Shown one piece after another: positions 46,015 to 56,246 of a stretch of 64,000 nucleotides of DNA. Source of the DNA: Stutzerimonas degradans (lineage in GTDB: Bacteria > Pseudomonadota > Gammaproteobacteria > Pseudomonadales > Pseudomonadaceae). The stretch's first letter is position 1. Each line of letters starts with the position of its first letter. A program made the translations under genes and the position numbers. Where the stretch lies: contig NZ_JAMOHV010000010.1 in the NCBI RefSeq assembly GCF_024448505.1, forward strand, positions 1 to 64,000, given 5' to 3'. Below the pieces are notes generated by a model that saw nothing but the letters and a program-made list of their open reading frames with translations, was not told the DNA's origin and made no database searches.

Positions 46015-48099
46015 TCAATGGGGATAGTGAGACCAGTCCTGCCAGTCGATGCCGGCAACGGCCTGTGGCTGCAACTGCTGGCGCCAGCGCTCGGTCTGCG
46101 CCTGCAATTGCGCGCGCGAGGCGGCGCTCCAGCTTTCATCCGCCGCCAGCTGCGGCTCCACGCTCTGCGCCAGGCGGAACGACAGTCCCGGCCAGCGGCG
46201 CGCAATATCCGCCGCCAGCTCGGCGCTGCGTGCGGCGTTGCGGGTGTAGATCATCAGGCTGACCTGGCGCACACCGCGCTGGTGCAGCTCGCAGGGCACG
46301 CAGTACGCGCCAGCGCGCGGTGTGGCGAACCAGCGGTGATGGCTGGACAGTTCGAGCGGCCAGGGACTGACACGCGCGACCGCCGCCAGCGTGTCGATCC
46401 AGTCGTGCAGCCGTATCTCGGGCACCGGCCAGCCGAGCTGCTCGACCTCCAGATCCAGATGCAGACCGGCGAACGGCAGCGCGCGCAGCTCGCCGAGCAG
46501 ATCGAGCAGCCCCTTACGCCCGTCGGGCTGCAGCCAGTGCGGATCGCCGAGCAGCAGCAGCACCTCGAAGCCCTGTGCGCGCGCGGCCTCCAGCAACCCG
46601 CGCAACTGGCCGCGCAGGTGCTCCGGCTGCGCCACCTGGGTGGCGTCGAGGCCGAGATAGAGGCGCTGCATGCCGGCCACGCGCAGCTGCGCGAGTGCCT
46701 CGGCGCGGCGCTGTTCATCGAGCAGCGCGTGACTCTTCCAGACGTAGACACCCTGCTGCCAACGCGCGGCACGGGGCGCCGCCGAGGTACGCGCCTCGGC
46801 CTGCGGTGCCTGCCAGTCGAGCGTGCCCGGCCCCAGCAGCGACGCGTGCGCCACGCTGTCGTCGACGAACAGGCGCAGAGCCGCTTCCCGCAGCCACAAC
46901 CCGTGCCAGGCGGCGATCAGGCGCAACCCGGCGTAGCCGTGCTCCAGCTCCGCCGCCAGGCTGCCCAGATAGGCCTGATCGACGTCGCCAGCGCGCCGCA
47001 GACGTTGCTCGCGCACGGCCAGCGCCGCCGTTTCCAGCTGCTGGCGCGCCTGCAGCAGGTCTTCGGCGGCCGCGCGCTGCGCACGCAGCGCCTGGCCGAG
47101 GCCCTGCACCAGGCGCTCACGCTCGGCATCGAGCTGCGCCAGCGCCATCTGGTGACGTGCCGCGCCCTCATCGCCGCGCGCCTGCCCGTAGGACAGCGGG
47201 TCGAAGGGCGCCGACAAGCTGATGCTGGCCACCAATCCATTGCCCGGCTCGTTGCCGCCGCTGCGGTCTTCGTAGCTCTGCGCGACGCTGAAGCTCGAGT
47301 CGACCGCCGCATACCACGGACTCTGACGATTGCGCTCGGCCTGACGCAGTTGCTCGCGGCGCTCCTGCAGCCGCGGATGCCGCTCGAGCTGCTGCAACCA
47401 GGCGCCCAGCGGCTGCGCGGCGTTCGCCAGCGCCTCGGCACGGGCCTGCTGGCGCACCTCGATCGACTGTCCACTCAGCGCCTGCAGGCTGTAGCGGGTT
47501 TCTTCCAGCAGCGGCCCGGCGGCGGCGCAACGGCGCTGCAGCGCTTGCCAGCGGCCGTCCTGCAGGCGCGCCTCGGAAGCCAGCAGCCAGCCTTCGCGCA
47601 GGCGCGCCGCCAGCTGCTCGCGCGCGCGTTGCGCAGGCTCGGCGATGCCGTCGCACCAGCGCAGCTCCTCCTGCGCCCGCCACCAGTCGGCATAGGCGCT
47701 GCGCAGCGCCAGGCGCTGCTCGAGGCGAGCCAGCTGCAGCCGCGCCTGCTGTTGCTGGCGCTGGTCTTCGACGCTGCGCAGCGCATCCTGCTGACGCTTC
47801 AGGCTGCCCAGCAGCGGATGGCGCAAGCCGAGCGCCAGATCGCGACCGTAGTAGTCGTCGCGCACCTCTTCGGTCACCAGCTCCCGATAGCGCCCGGTCC
47901 CTGCCGAGGCGAACCATTGCCAGCCGGCTTCGGCCTCGCGCTGGCGCTGCAATGCCTCGAGCGCCGCACCTTCGGCCTCGGCCGCGCGCAGCAGCGGCGT
48001 GCTGTCGGCGCCATCGAGCAGCGCCGGTAGCGGCAATACCTCGGCCAGACAGGATGAAGCCAGTCCCAGCAGACCCAGCAATAGGAATACTCGCCGCAT
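46015..48099 (-). CDS. TolC-like outer-membrane factor fused to a TIM-barrel-like (glycosidase-like) domain
   Basis: Exported protein of 694 residues with a signal peptide (MRRVFLLLGLLGLASSCLA). Residues about 25-430 look like a TolC-family channel: long Gln/Leu/Arg/Ala helices and a duplicated pattern. Residues about 445-694 form an alternating strand-helix domain: RLYLGLD, EVLLLLGDPHW, GLHLDLEVEQL (Asp549, Glu551), LELSSHHRWF, VSLMIYTRN and GIDWQDW. The strand-end acids and late Trp/Tyr resemble TIM-barrel glycosidase-like domains of the HLDxEP type. A channel carrying such a domain is unusual. The start overlaps the glycosyltransferase stop (TGATG). The ORF could reach 48129, but the ATG at 48099 begins the signal peptide. 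Confidence 0.8.
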   Translation of the reverse strand: MRRVFLLLGLLGLASSCLAEVLPLPALLDGADSTPLLRAAEAEGAALEALQRQREAEAGWQWFASAGTGRYRELVTEEVRDDYYGRDLALGLRHPLLGSLKRQQDALRSVEDQRQQQQARLQLARLEQRLALRSAYADWWRAQEELRWCDGIAEPAQRAREQLAARLREGWLLASEARLQDGRWQALQRRCAAAGPLLEETRYSLQALSGQSIEVRQQARAEALANAAQPLGAWLQQLERHPRLQERREQLRQAERNRQSPWYAAVDSSFSVAQSYEDRSGGNEPGNGLVASISLSAPFDPLSYGQARGDEGAARHQMALAQLDAERERLVQGLGQALRAQRAAAEDLLQARQQLETAALAVREQRLRRAGDVDQAYLGSLAAELEHGYAGLRLIAAWHGLWLREAALRLFVDDSVAHASLLGPGTLDWQAPQAEARTSAAPRAARWQQGVYVWKSHALLDEQRRAEALAQLRVAGMQRLYLGLDATQVAQPEHLRGQLRGLLEAARAQGFEVLLLLGDPHWLQPDGRKGLLDLLGELRALPFAGLHLDLEVEQLGWPVPEIRLHDWIDTLAAVARVSPWPLELSSHHRWFATPRAGAYCVPCELHQRGVRQVSLMIYTRNAARSAELAADIARRWPGLSFRLAQSVEPQLAADESWSAASRAQLQAQTERWRQQLQPQAVAGIDWQDWSHYPH

Positions 48100-49427
48100 C
48101 AGAACCTCTTCGCCTTGCGCAGCACCCACCAGGGCGCCATCGAGGTTTCCTCATGGCCACGCCGGATCATTTCGTTGAGGATCGCCACTGCGCTCCAGCA
48201 GCGCATGACGAACATGAACAGCGGAAACAGCGGCACCACCCAGCACAGCCACAGGTCCTGCCGCGGCCGCTCGGACACCATGCACACCGCTACCACGTAG
48301 GCCAGCAGGGTGTTGGCCAAGTACACCAGATAGACCAGCCAGGCGAGCACCAGGAAGGTCGACAGCGTCAGCGAGTACAGTCCGACGATGAAGTAGCCGA
48401 GGATGATGAACGGCAGCACCAGCTGGAAGAAGAACCCGCTGACCAGCACCACCAGAAAGTTCGGCCAGCCGAGCAGGCGCGGCGTGAAACTGTGGCGATG
48501 CTTGCGCACATAGAGGAAGAACAGATCGCCATCCCAGCGCAGGCGCTGCATGAGGAACTGGCGGAACGTCACCGGCGCGTCAGTGTGGCCGATGGCGCAC
48601 GGCTCGAATGGAATGCGCAGCGGCCGGCGGCCGAAGTAGTTCTTGATGCGCAGGGTGATATCCAGATCCTCGGCGGTATGGGTATCCCAGCCACCGATTT
48701 TCTGCAGAAAGCTGCGACGAAAGGCGCCGAACGCGCCGGATACGTTATTCACCACGTTCCACTCGCTGAGCCCGATCTTGGCCAGCTGGATCGACAGCAG
48801 GTATTCCAGCGCCTGCATCGCCGTGGTCAGCGAGGCGCGAGCGTTGCGCACCCGCAGGCTGCCCGCCACCGCCGGCACGTCCGGGTCCTGGAAATGGCGC
48901 ACCACGTTGACCACCATGTCGTTGTCGAACGAGGTATCGCCGTCCAGCGCCATGACGATCTCACCGGTGCTGTATTCCAGCCCGGCGTTCAGTGAGGACA
49001 CCCGGCCGCCACGCTGCCATTTGGCGATCGGCCGCAGAAAGCGCCGCGGATACAGCTGCGCATCGAGGCGAAAATCCCGCACGGCCTGCATCGTCGCGTG
49101 ATTGGCCGTCGCGCCGTCGACCACCGGAATCATCTCGATCTCGCCGCGATAGGTCTGCTCGCACAGGCTGAGCAGCGTGGTCTGCACATCCCGACCTTCG
49201 CTATAGCAGGTGATCACGCAGGACACGCGCGGCTGGTAACTGTTGCCTTCCGGCAGCTCGAAGGGTTTGCGCGCGAACCAGCGCAGCACGCCGAGCAGGA
49301 TCACCAGGCTGAGCGGCACCTCCAGCAACAGAAACGCCGGAAACAGCATCACCAGCAGATAGCCCAGGCCGTCGGGCTTGTCGATTTCGCCGAGAATCCC
49401 CAGCCACTGCAGCCAGAAACCCTCCAT
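48099..49427 (-). CDS. Processive-type family 2 glycosyltransferase (polysaccharide synthase)
   Basis: Membrane glycosyltransferase of 442 residues. A first membrane helix (about 22-48) is followed by the GT-A domain with VSCVITCYSEG, the sugar-nucleotide and metal motif DGD (162-164), the base region TAED (Asp254), and the QxxRW motif Q294-R-L-R-W298 that marks processive synthases such as PgaC, BcsA and hyaluronan synthase. Four or so C-terminal helices follow. No PilZ domain is present. It overlaps the TolC-like gene and lies 1 nt after the zinc-ribbon regulator. The product sugar cannot be read from the sequence. Confidence 0.88.
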   Translation of the reverse strand: MEGFWLQWLGILGEIDKPDGLGYLLVMLFPAFLLLEVPLSLVILLGVLRWFARKPFELPEGNSYQPRVSCVITCYSEGRDVQTTLLSLCEQTYRGEIEMIPVVDGATANHATMQAVRDFRLDAQLYPRRFLRPIAKWQRGGRVSSLNAGLEYSTGEIVMALDGDTSFDNDMVVNVVRHFQDPDVPAVAGSLRVRNARASLTTAMQALEYLLSIQLAKIGLSEWNVVNNVSGAFGAFRRSFLQKIGGWDTHTAEDLDITLRIKNYFGRRPLRIPFEPCAIGHTDAPVTFRQFLMQRLRWDGDLFFLYVRKHRHSFTPRLLGWPNFLVVLVSGFFFQLVLPFIILGYFIVGLYSLTLSTFLVLAWLVYLVYLANTLLAYVVAVCMVSERPRQDLWLCWVVPLFPLFMFVMRCWSAVAILNEMIRRGHEETSMAPWWVLRKAKRF

Positions 49428-49428
49428 C

Positions 49429-50820
49429 TCAGCCCAGCTCCCCGTTCAGGCGCGCCAGCAGCAACGCGGCATCTTCCTGTTCGAGCAGGTCGGCCGGTGC
49501 GGTGAAGCCGATCTGACGCAGCTGCAGCTGGCCGATTTGCTCGCTGGCCAGACGCTCGGCACCTTCCTGCAGGCGTTTACGCACCACTGCCAGGCCGGCC
49601 GCATCGGTGTGCGGCATCATGATCCAGAGGATCTCTTCGCTGACCCGGCTGCAGCGATCGGTGTCGCGCACGGCTTCCTGCAAGCGTTCGACCAGGCTGT
49701 CCACCAACGCATGGCCGCGCAGCTCGCCGAGTGCGCTGATGGTCGCCGCCAGGTTGACGAACCGCAGCCCCAGCAGGGAGAACGCCGGCTGCTTGTAGCG
49801 CCGCACCAGCTGCAGCTGCCAGTTGAGCAGCTCGTGAAAGGACTTCTGGTTGAGCAGGTTGAGCGCACCGAACTGGTCGGTCTCGGCGACACTGGCCGAG
49901 TAACCCTGCCGACAGCGCAGCCGGCCGGCCTCGGCGAGGCGGAAGTGACGCACCTCGCGCACGCGCAGCTTGTCCGGCGCATGGGCCTGGCCACAGTCCA
50001 GGCAGCGCGCCTCGACTTCGGCATCGACGAAGAACGCCTGGCAGCTGCGGCAGCGATAGTTCTCCAGCGGCCGGTCGTAATCGCTGCCGATGTGACGCAG
50101 GCGCGAGAAACAGTTCGGGCAGAGCAGCAGGCCATCCTTGAGGAAGTGCTCCTGGGCGCCGACGTGGCCGCAGGTGAAGCAGTGCAGCGACGGCTGACGG
50201 GCGATTTCCAGCGTCTGGCACTCCGGGCAGACGTCCACGTAGTTCAGCCGGCCGGAGCCACAACCGACGCACAGGCGCACCCGATCGACCAGCTCGCCCT
50301 CTTCCAGCCAGCCTTGCTGGGTCATCAGCTGCAGCCAGGCGAAGGCGTTCGGCGACTCGTCGTCTTCCAGCGCCTCCAGCAGCGGGTAGTGATAGTGCTG
50401 CGCCACACCGGCATCGCGCACCGCATGGATGGCACCGTGCGGCCGCAACCACAGCCAGGCAAGCACGCGCGACTCGAAACGCTCCGGCGCCACCCCACGA
50501 TTGAATAGCGCGAAGCGCTCCTGCCACAGCCGCCAGAGCGGCACCAGCGCACTCAGATCAGCCGGCGGCGCACCGTCGCCCAGCGACTTGCAGGATGCGT
50601 CCTGCTCCTGGCAGCAGTAGATCAGGCTGAAGCGATAACGCTTGTCCATACGCAGGCTGCGCAAGGCTTCGCCGGCGCGCACCGCCGGCAGATCGAGCAG
50701 AACGATGTCATACGCCGGCAGCGCCGCGAGCGCGGACCACTCGGGGTGCCGCTCGTATTCGATACCGACAACAGGGGAAGAAGACGCACCAAGGACGGCG
50801 ACGCGTGGCATGGGGGACAT
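49429..50820 (-). CDS. Zinc-ribbon protein with degenerate receiver-like and GGDEF-like domains, putative regulator of the polysaccharide cluster
   Basis: Cytoplasmic protein of 463 residues. Residues 5-80 resemble a receiver lacking the usual acidic cluster. Six CxxC pairs at 184/187, 198/201, 214/217, 234/237, 257/260 and 273/276 make three zinc ribbons. Residues about 320-460 follow a GGDEF fold, but the signature is RVSEEI (392-397), so cyclase activity is very unlikely. The zinc region may belong to the TackOD1 output-domain family; I cannot confirm that. It is the first gene of the cluster and lies 1 nt from the glycosyltransferase, suggesting a c-di-GMP or nucleotide sensing, or scaffold, role. 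The start may be at 50820 or 50811; neither has a strong Shine-Dalgarno. Confidence 0.75.
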   Translation of the reverse strand: MSPMPRVAVLGASSSPVVGIEYERHPEWSALAALPAYDIVLLDLPAVRAGEALRSLRMDKRYRFSLIYCCQEQDASCKSLGDGAPPADLSALVPLWRLWQERFALFNRGVAPERFESRVLAWLWLRPHGAIHAVRDAGVAQHYHYPLLEALEDDESPNAFAWLQLMTQQGWLEEGELVDRVRLCVGCGSGRLNYVDVCPECQTLEIARQPSLHCFTCGHVGAQEHFLKDGLLLCPNCFSRLRHIGSDYDRPLENYRCRSCQAFFVDAEVEARCLDCGQAHAPDKLRVREVRHFRLAEAGRLRCRQGYSASVAETDQFGALNLLNQKSFHELLNWQLQLVRRYKQPAFSLLGLRFVNLAATISALGELRGHALVDSLVERLQEAVRDTDRCSRVSEEILWIMMPHTDAAGLAVVRKRLQEGAERLASEQIGQLQLRQIGFTAPADLLEQEDAALLLARLNGELG

Positions 50821-50838
50821 GGGAAGGAAAACCGGATA

Positions 50839-50864
50839 ATGGCGATGTGATACTTGATCGCCAT
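50839..50864 (-). promoter_or_regulatory. Inverted repeat in the leader of the polysaccharide cluster
   Basis: ATGGCGAT (50839-50846) and ATCGCCAT (50857-50864) form a perfect 8-bp inverted repeat with a 10-nt spacer, about 20 nt upstream of the first gene. The surrounding 50830-50945 is clearly more AT-rich than its neighbours, as expected for a promoter region. It may be a DNA operator or an mRNA hairpin near the ribosome-binding region. Confidence 0.4.
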
Positions 50865-50945
50865 CATTCTAAGAGTTCTTCTAGGATTATTCGCCAGCTA
50901 TTCGTCGCCTCGACGCATGAATATTGATCAGGCTCAGCGTGAGCG

Positions 50946-51614
50946 TCATAAATCCGACGAAATACCTCGACAACCATCCGACAGATACTTGTGCAGCAGC
51001 TCGGAAACCTCCGCTGAAGCGCCCGGAGACACGAAGCCCACCTCCAATGCCAGCAACTGATAGATACCGCGGCGCAACTGCTCCGGACCGAGCTGCGCGG
51101 ACGGCTCGCCGACGGTGCCGAGAAAGCGCACCCAGGAGGTGAGGATGATCCAGGCATTGAGCGCCAGCGCTTCGACCTCGGCGGGGCCCATGCGCAGGAT
51201 GCCGGCGTCGACGAATCCCTGATAGATAGCCCGCGCGTTGTCCAGGCAACGCGCCGCAAAGGCGCGGTAGCGCTGTGCCAGCGCTTCGTCGGCGGCGAGT
51301 AGCGCTTCCAGGTCGCGATGCAAGAAACGGAAGTCCCACATCGCTGCCAGCAGCGCCTCCAGATAGACGGCCTTGTCCGCCACCGTCAACGCCCGTTGCG
51401 GCGGGCGCAGGAACTCGTCGATGCGAGCCTCGTAACGCCTGAACAGCTCGGCGACGATCGCCTGCTTGTTGGCGAAGTGGTAGTACAGGTTGCCCGGCGA
51501 TATGCCCAGATGCGCCGCGATGTGATTAGTGCTGACGCCGCGCTCGCCCTGGGCATTGAACAGCTCGAGGCTGGCATCGAGGATGCGGTCGCGGGTCTTT
51601 GCTCGGGGCGCCAT
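50946..51614 (-). CDS. TetR-family transcriptional regulator
   Basis: DNA-binding repressor type protein of 222 residues from the ATG at 51614. The N-terminal helix-turn-helix is clear (TRDRILDASLELFNAQGERGVSTNHIA, then ISPGNLYYHFANKQAIVAELF). The C-terminal domain is the ligand-binding type found in the Pseudomonas regulator next to coniferyl aldehyde dehydrogenase. It is divergent from that gene across a 126-nt region holding a TTGACA promoter with an embedded palindrome, so it probably represses the aldehyde dehydrogenase cluster. The polysaccharide cluster lies downstream on the same strand. Confidence 0.9.
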   Translation of the reverse strand: MAPRAKTRDRILDASLELFNAQGERGVSTNHIAAHLGISPGNLYYHFANKQAIVAELFRRYEARIDEFLRPPQRALTVADKAVYLEALLAAMWDFRFLHRDLEALLAADEALAQRYRAFAARCLDNARAIYQGFVDAGILRMGPAEVEALALNAWIILTSWVRFLGTVGEPSAQLGPEQLRRGIYQLLALEVGFVSPGASAEVSELLHKYLSDGCRGISSDL

Positions 51615-51682
51615 GGGCGTCGGTCTCGTGGGGTCTGCGAGGGTGCAACGGTACAGCCCCGCACCGGCGCAGGCGAGTCGCG

Positions 51683-51711
51683 TTGACACTTTAGAGCAAT
51701 TACTCTAGAAA
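51683..51711 (+). promoter_or_regulatory. Promoter of the aldehyde dehydrogenase cluster with embedded TetR-type operator
   Basis: A consensus -35 TTGACA (51683-51688) and TAGAAA (51706-51711) are exactly 17 nt apart. Between them TAGAG-CAATTA-CTCTA (51692-51707) is an inverted repeat that overlaps the -10 box. A repressor bound there would block polymerase. The divergent TetR gene is the obvious candidate. Confidence 0.6.
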
Positions 51712-51740
51712 ACACTCTCTCGCCGCCCCCAGGAGCCGCC

Positions 51741-53168
51741 ATGCCTGTCGAAACGCCCGCCGCGCACGTGCCGCTCGCCGCTGAGCACTTGCAGCAGATC
51801 CTCGCCGCGCAGCGCAGCGCCTGCGCCGCCGCACCGTTGCCCGACGCGCAGAGCCGTCGGCAATGGCTGGACGCGCTACGCGACGTGCTGACGGGCAACC
51901 AGCAGGCGCTGATCGAGGCCATCTCGGCGGACTTCGGCAACCGCTCGGCCGACGAGACGCTACTGGCCGAAATCATGCCGAGCCTGCATGGCATCCGTTA
52001 CGCTCGCCGCCATCTGCGTGGCTGGATGAAACCGTCGCGGCGCCGCGTCGGGATGGCGTTCCAGCCGGCCAGCGCGCGGGTGATCTACCAGCCGCTGGGC
52101 GTGGTCGGGATCATCGTGCCGTGGAACTACCCGCTGTATCTGGCCATCGGCCCGCTGGTCGGCGCACTGGCCGCCGGCAACCGGGTAATGCTGAAGATGA
52201 GCGAATCGACCCCGGCCACCGGCGCGCTGCTCCAGCGGCTGCTGGCGCAGGTCTTCCCGGAGAATCAGGTGGCCGTGGTGCTCGGCGATGTCGAGGTCGG
52301 CAAGGCCTTCGCGCGGCTGCCGTTCGATCACCTGCTGTTCACCGGATCGACGCAGATCGGCCGCGACGTGATGCGCGCCGCTGCGGACAATCTGACGCCG
52401 GTGACGCTGGAGCTGGGCGGCAAATCGCCGGCCATCGTCTCGCCCACAGTGCCGCTGGCCGACGCCGCCGAGCGCATCGCCTTCGGCAAGACGCTCAACG
52501 CCGGGCAGACCTGCGTCGCACCCGACTACGTGCTGGTGCCGCGCGCACGTCTGGACGCCTTCGCCGAGGCCTACCGCGCGGCGGTGCGCCGCCTGCTGCC
52601 GAAGCTGGCGGACAATCCGGACTACACCACGATCATCAACGCCCGCCAGCTCGCCCGCCTGCAGGACTATCTGGACGATGCACGCAGCAAGGGCGCCCGC
52701 GTGCTGCCGCTGTTCGACGACAGCGCGCCGGGCCGCCTCGCGCACCACCTGCTGCTCGACGTCAACGAGCACATGCGCGTGATGCACGAGGAAATCTTCG
52801 GCCCGTTGCTGCCGCTGGTGCCGTACGACGATCTCGACGCGGCCATCGCCTACGTCAACGCACGGCCGCGACCGCTGGCGCTGTACTTCTTCGGCTACGA
52901 CCGCGCCGAGCAGCAGCGCGTGCTGCAGGGCACGCTGTCCGGTGGCGTATGCCTGAACGACACCCTGCTGCACGTCGCTCAGGACGACCTGCCGTTCGGC
53001 GGCGTCGGCGCCTCGGGCATGGGCCATTACCACGGGCACGAGGGCTTCCTGACCTTCAGCAAGGCGCGCGGGGTGTTCAGCAAGCCGCGCCTGAACGCGG
53101 CACGCCTGATCTATCCGCCCTACGGCAAGTGGTGGCAGAAGCTGCTCTACCGCCTGCTGATACGCTGA
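51741..53168 (+). CDS. calB: Coniferyl aldehyde dehydrogenase family protein
   Basis: NAD(P)-dependent aldehyde dehydrogenase of 475 residues. It has VPWNYPLYLAIGP, the catalytic Glu in ELGGKSP, the catalytic Cys in NAGQTCVAPDYVL, and the EEIFGPLLPLV end. The sequence type matches the coniferyl aldehyde dehydrogenase (CalB) group, which oxidises aromatic or long-chain aldehydes; the natural substrate here is unknown. Its stop overlaps the next gene (TGATG). A GGAG Shine-Dalgarno precedes the ATG. Confidence 0.9.
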   Translation: MPVETPAAHVPLAAEHLQQILAAQRSACAAAPLPDAQSRRQWLDALRDVLTGNQQALIEAISADFGNRSADETLLAEIMPSLHGIRYARRHLRGWMKPSRRRVGMAFQPASARVIYQPLGVVGIIVPWNYPLYLAIGPLVGALAAGNRVMLKMSESTPATGALLQRLLAQVFPENQVAVVLGDVEVGKAFARLPFDHLLFTGSTQIGRDVMRAAADNLTPVTLELGGKSPAIVSPTVPLADAAERIAFGKTLNAGQTCVAPDYVLVPRARLDAFAEAYRAAVRRLLPKLADNPDYTTIINARQLARLQDYLDDARSKGARVLPLFDDSAPGRLAHHLLLDVNEHMRVMHEEIFGPLLPLVPYDDLDAAIAYVNARPRPLALYFFGYDRAEQQRVLQGTLSGGVCLNDTLLHVAQDDLPFGGVGASGMGHYHGHEGFLTFSKARGVFSKPRLNAARLIYPPYGKWWQKLLYRLLIR

Positions 53169-53698
53169 TGAGCGGCCTGCCGCTGAATCGCCGCGGGCTG
53201 CTGCGCATCGGCTTGCTCGGCGGCGCGCTGCTGGCCACCTCGGGCCTGGCCGCCAGCCTGAGCGGCTGCAGTCGCGAGCTGGCGGCGGCGAACTTCAGCC
53301 TGTTGCGGCCCAGTGACCTGCCGCTGCTGCGGCGGCTGATTCCCGTGCTGCTGACCGGTGCGGTGGCAGCGCCGGACGCGCCGGCGGTGGTCGAGGGCAC
53401 GCTGAGCAGCCTCGACCGCAACCTGCAACAGCTGTCGCCGGCGCTGGCCGCACAGGTGCTGCAGCTATTCGACCTGCTCAGCCTGCCATTGACCCGCGGC
53501 CCGCTGACCGGCATCTGGGGCAGCTGGGACGCGTCGAGCGATCAGGCCATGCAGGATTTCCTGCAGCGCTGGCAGAACGCTCCGCTGGCGCTGCTGCGCC
53601 AGGGTCACGCCGTCCTGCTGCAGCTGGTGCTGATGGCCTGGTACGGCCGGCCCGAAGCCTGGGCGCATTGCGGCTACCCCGGCCCGCCCACGGTCTGA
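53168..53698 (+). CDS. Tat-exported hypothetical protein, possible lipoprotein
   Basis: Protein of 176 residues with a twin-arginine start (PLNRRGLLRIGLLGG) followed by a hydrophobic stretch and SLSGCS, which could be a lipobox cleaved before Cys. The rest is Leu-rich and helical. Its place between an aldehyde dehydrogenase and a GMC oxidoreductase recalls the small Tat subunits that accompany membrane sugar or alcohol dehydrogenases. It may help export or anchor the GMC enzyme, which has no signal peptide of its own. That role is inference. Confidence 0.82.
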   Translation: MSGLPLNRRGLLRIGLLGGALLATSGLAASLSGCSRELAAANFSLLRPSDLPLLRRLIPVLLTGAVAAPDAPAVVEGTLSSLDRNLQQLSPALAAQVLQLFDLLSLPLTRGPLTGIWGSWDASSDQAMQDFLQRWQNAPLALLRQGHAVLLQLVLMAWYGRPEAWAHCGYPGPPTV

Positions 53699-53714
53699 CC
53701 CTCTGGAGCTAACG

Positions 53715-55899
<2,185 letters not shown>

Positions 55900-55973
55900 G
55901 GAATCCGCCGGTGGGCAGCAGGCCCACCGATGCGGCACAATTGCGCGTCGTTATCTGCTGTGCCGCGGCCTGA

Positions 55974-56245
<272 letters not shown>

Positions 56246-56246
<1 letters not shown>

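Noticed and set aside
45013-48030. Plus-strand ORF of 1005 codons, the longest frame in the window
   Set aside because: It is antisense to the HlyD-like and TolC-like genes. The translation is low-complexity Arg/Gln/Leu/Ala with no recognisable fold, whereas the minus frames have a signal peptide, lipoyl motifs and tight operon spacing.
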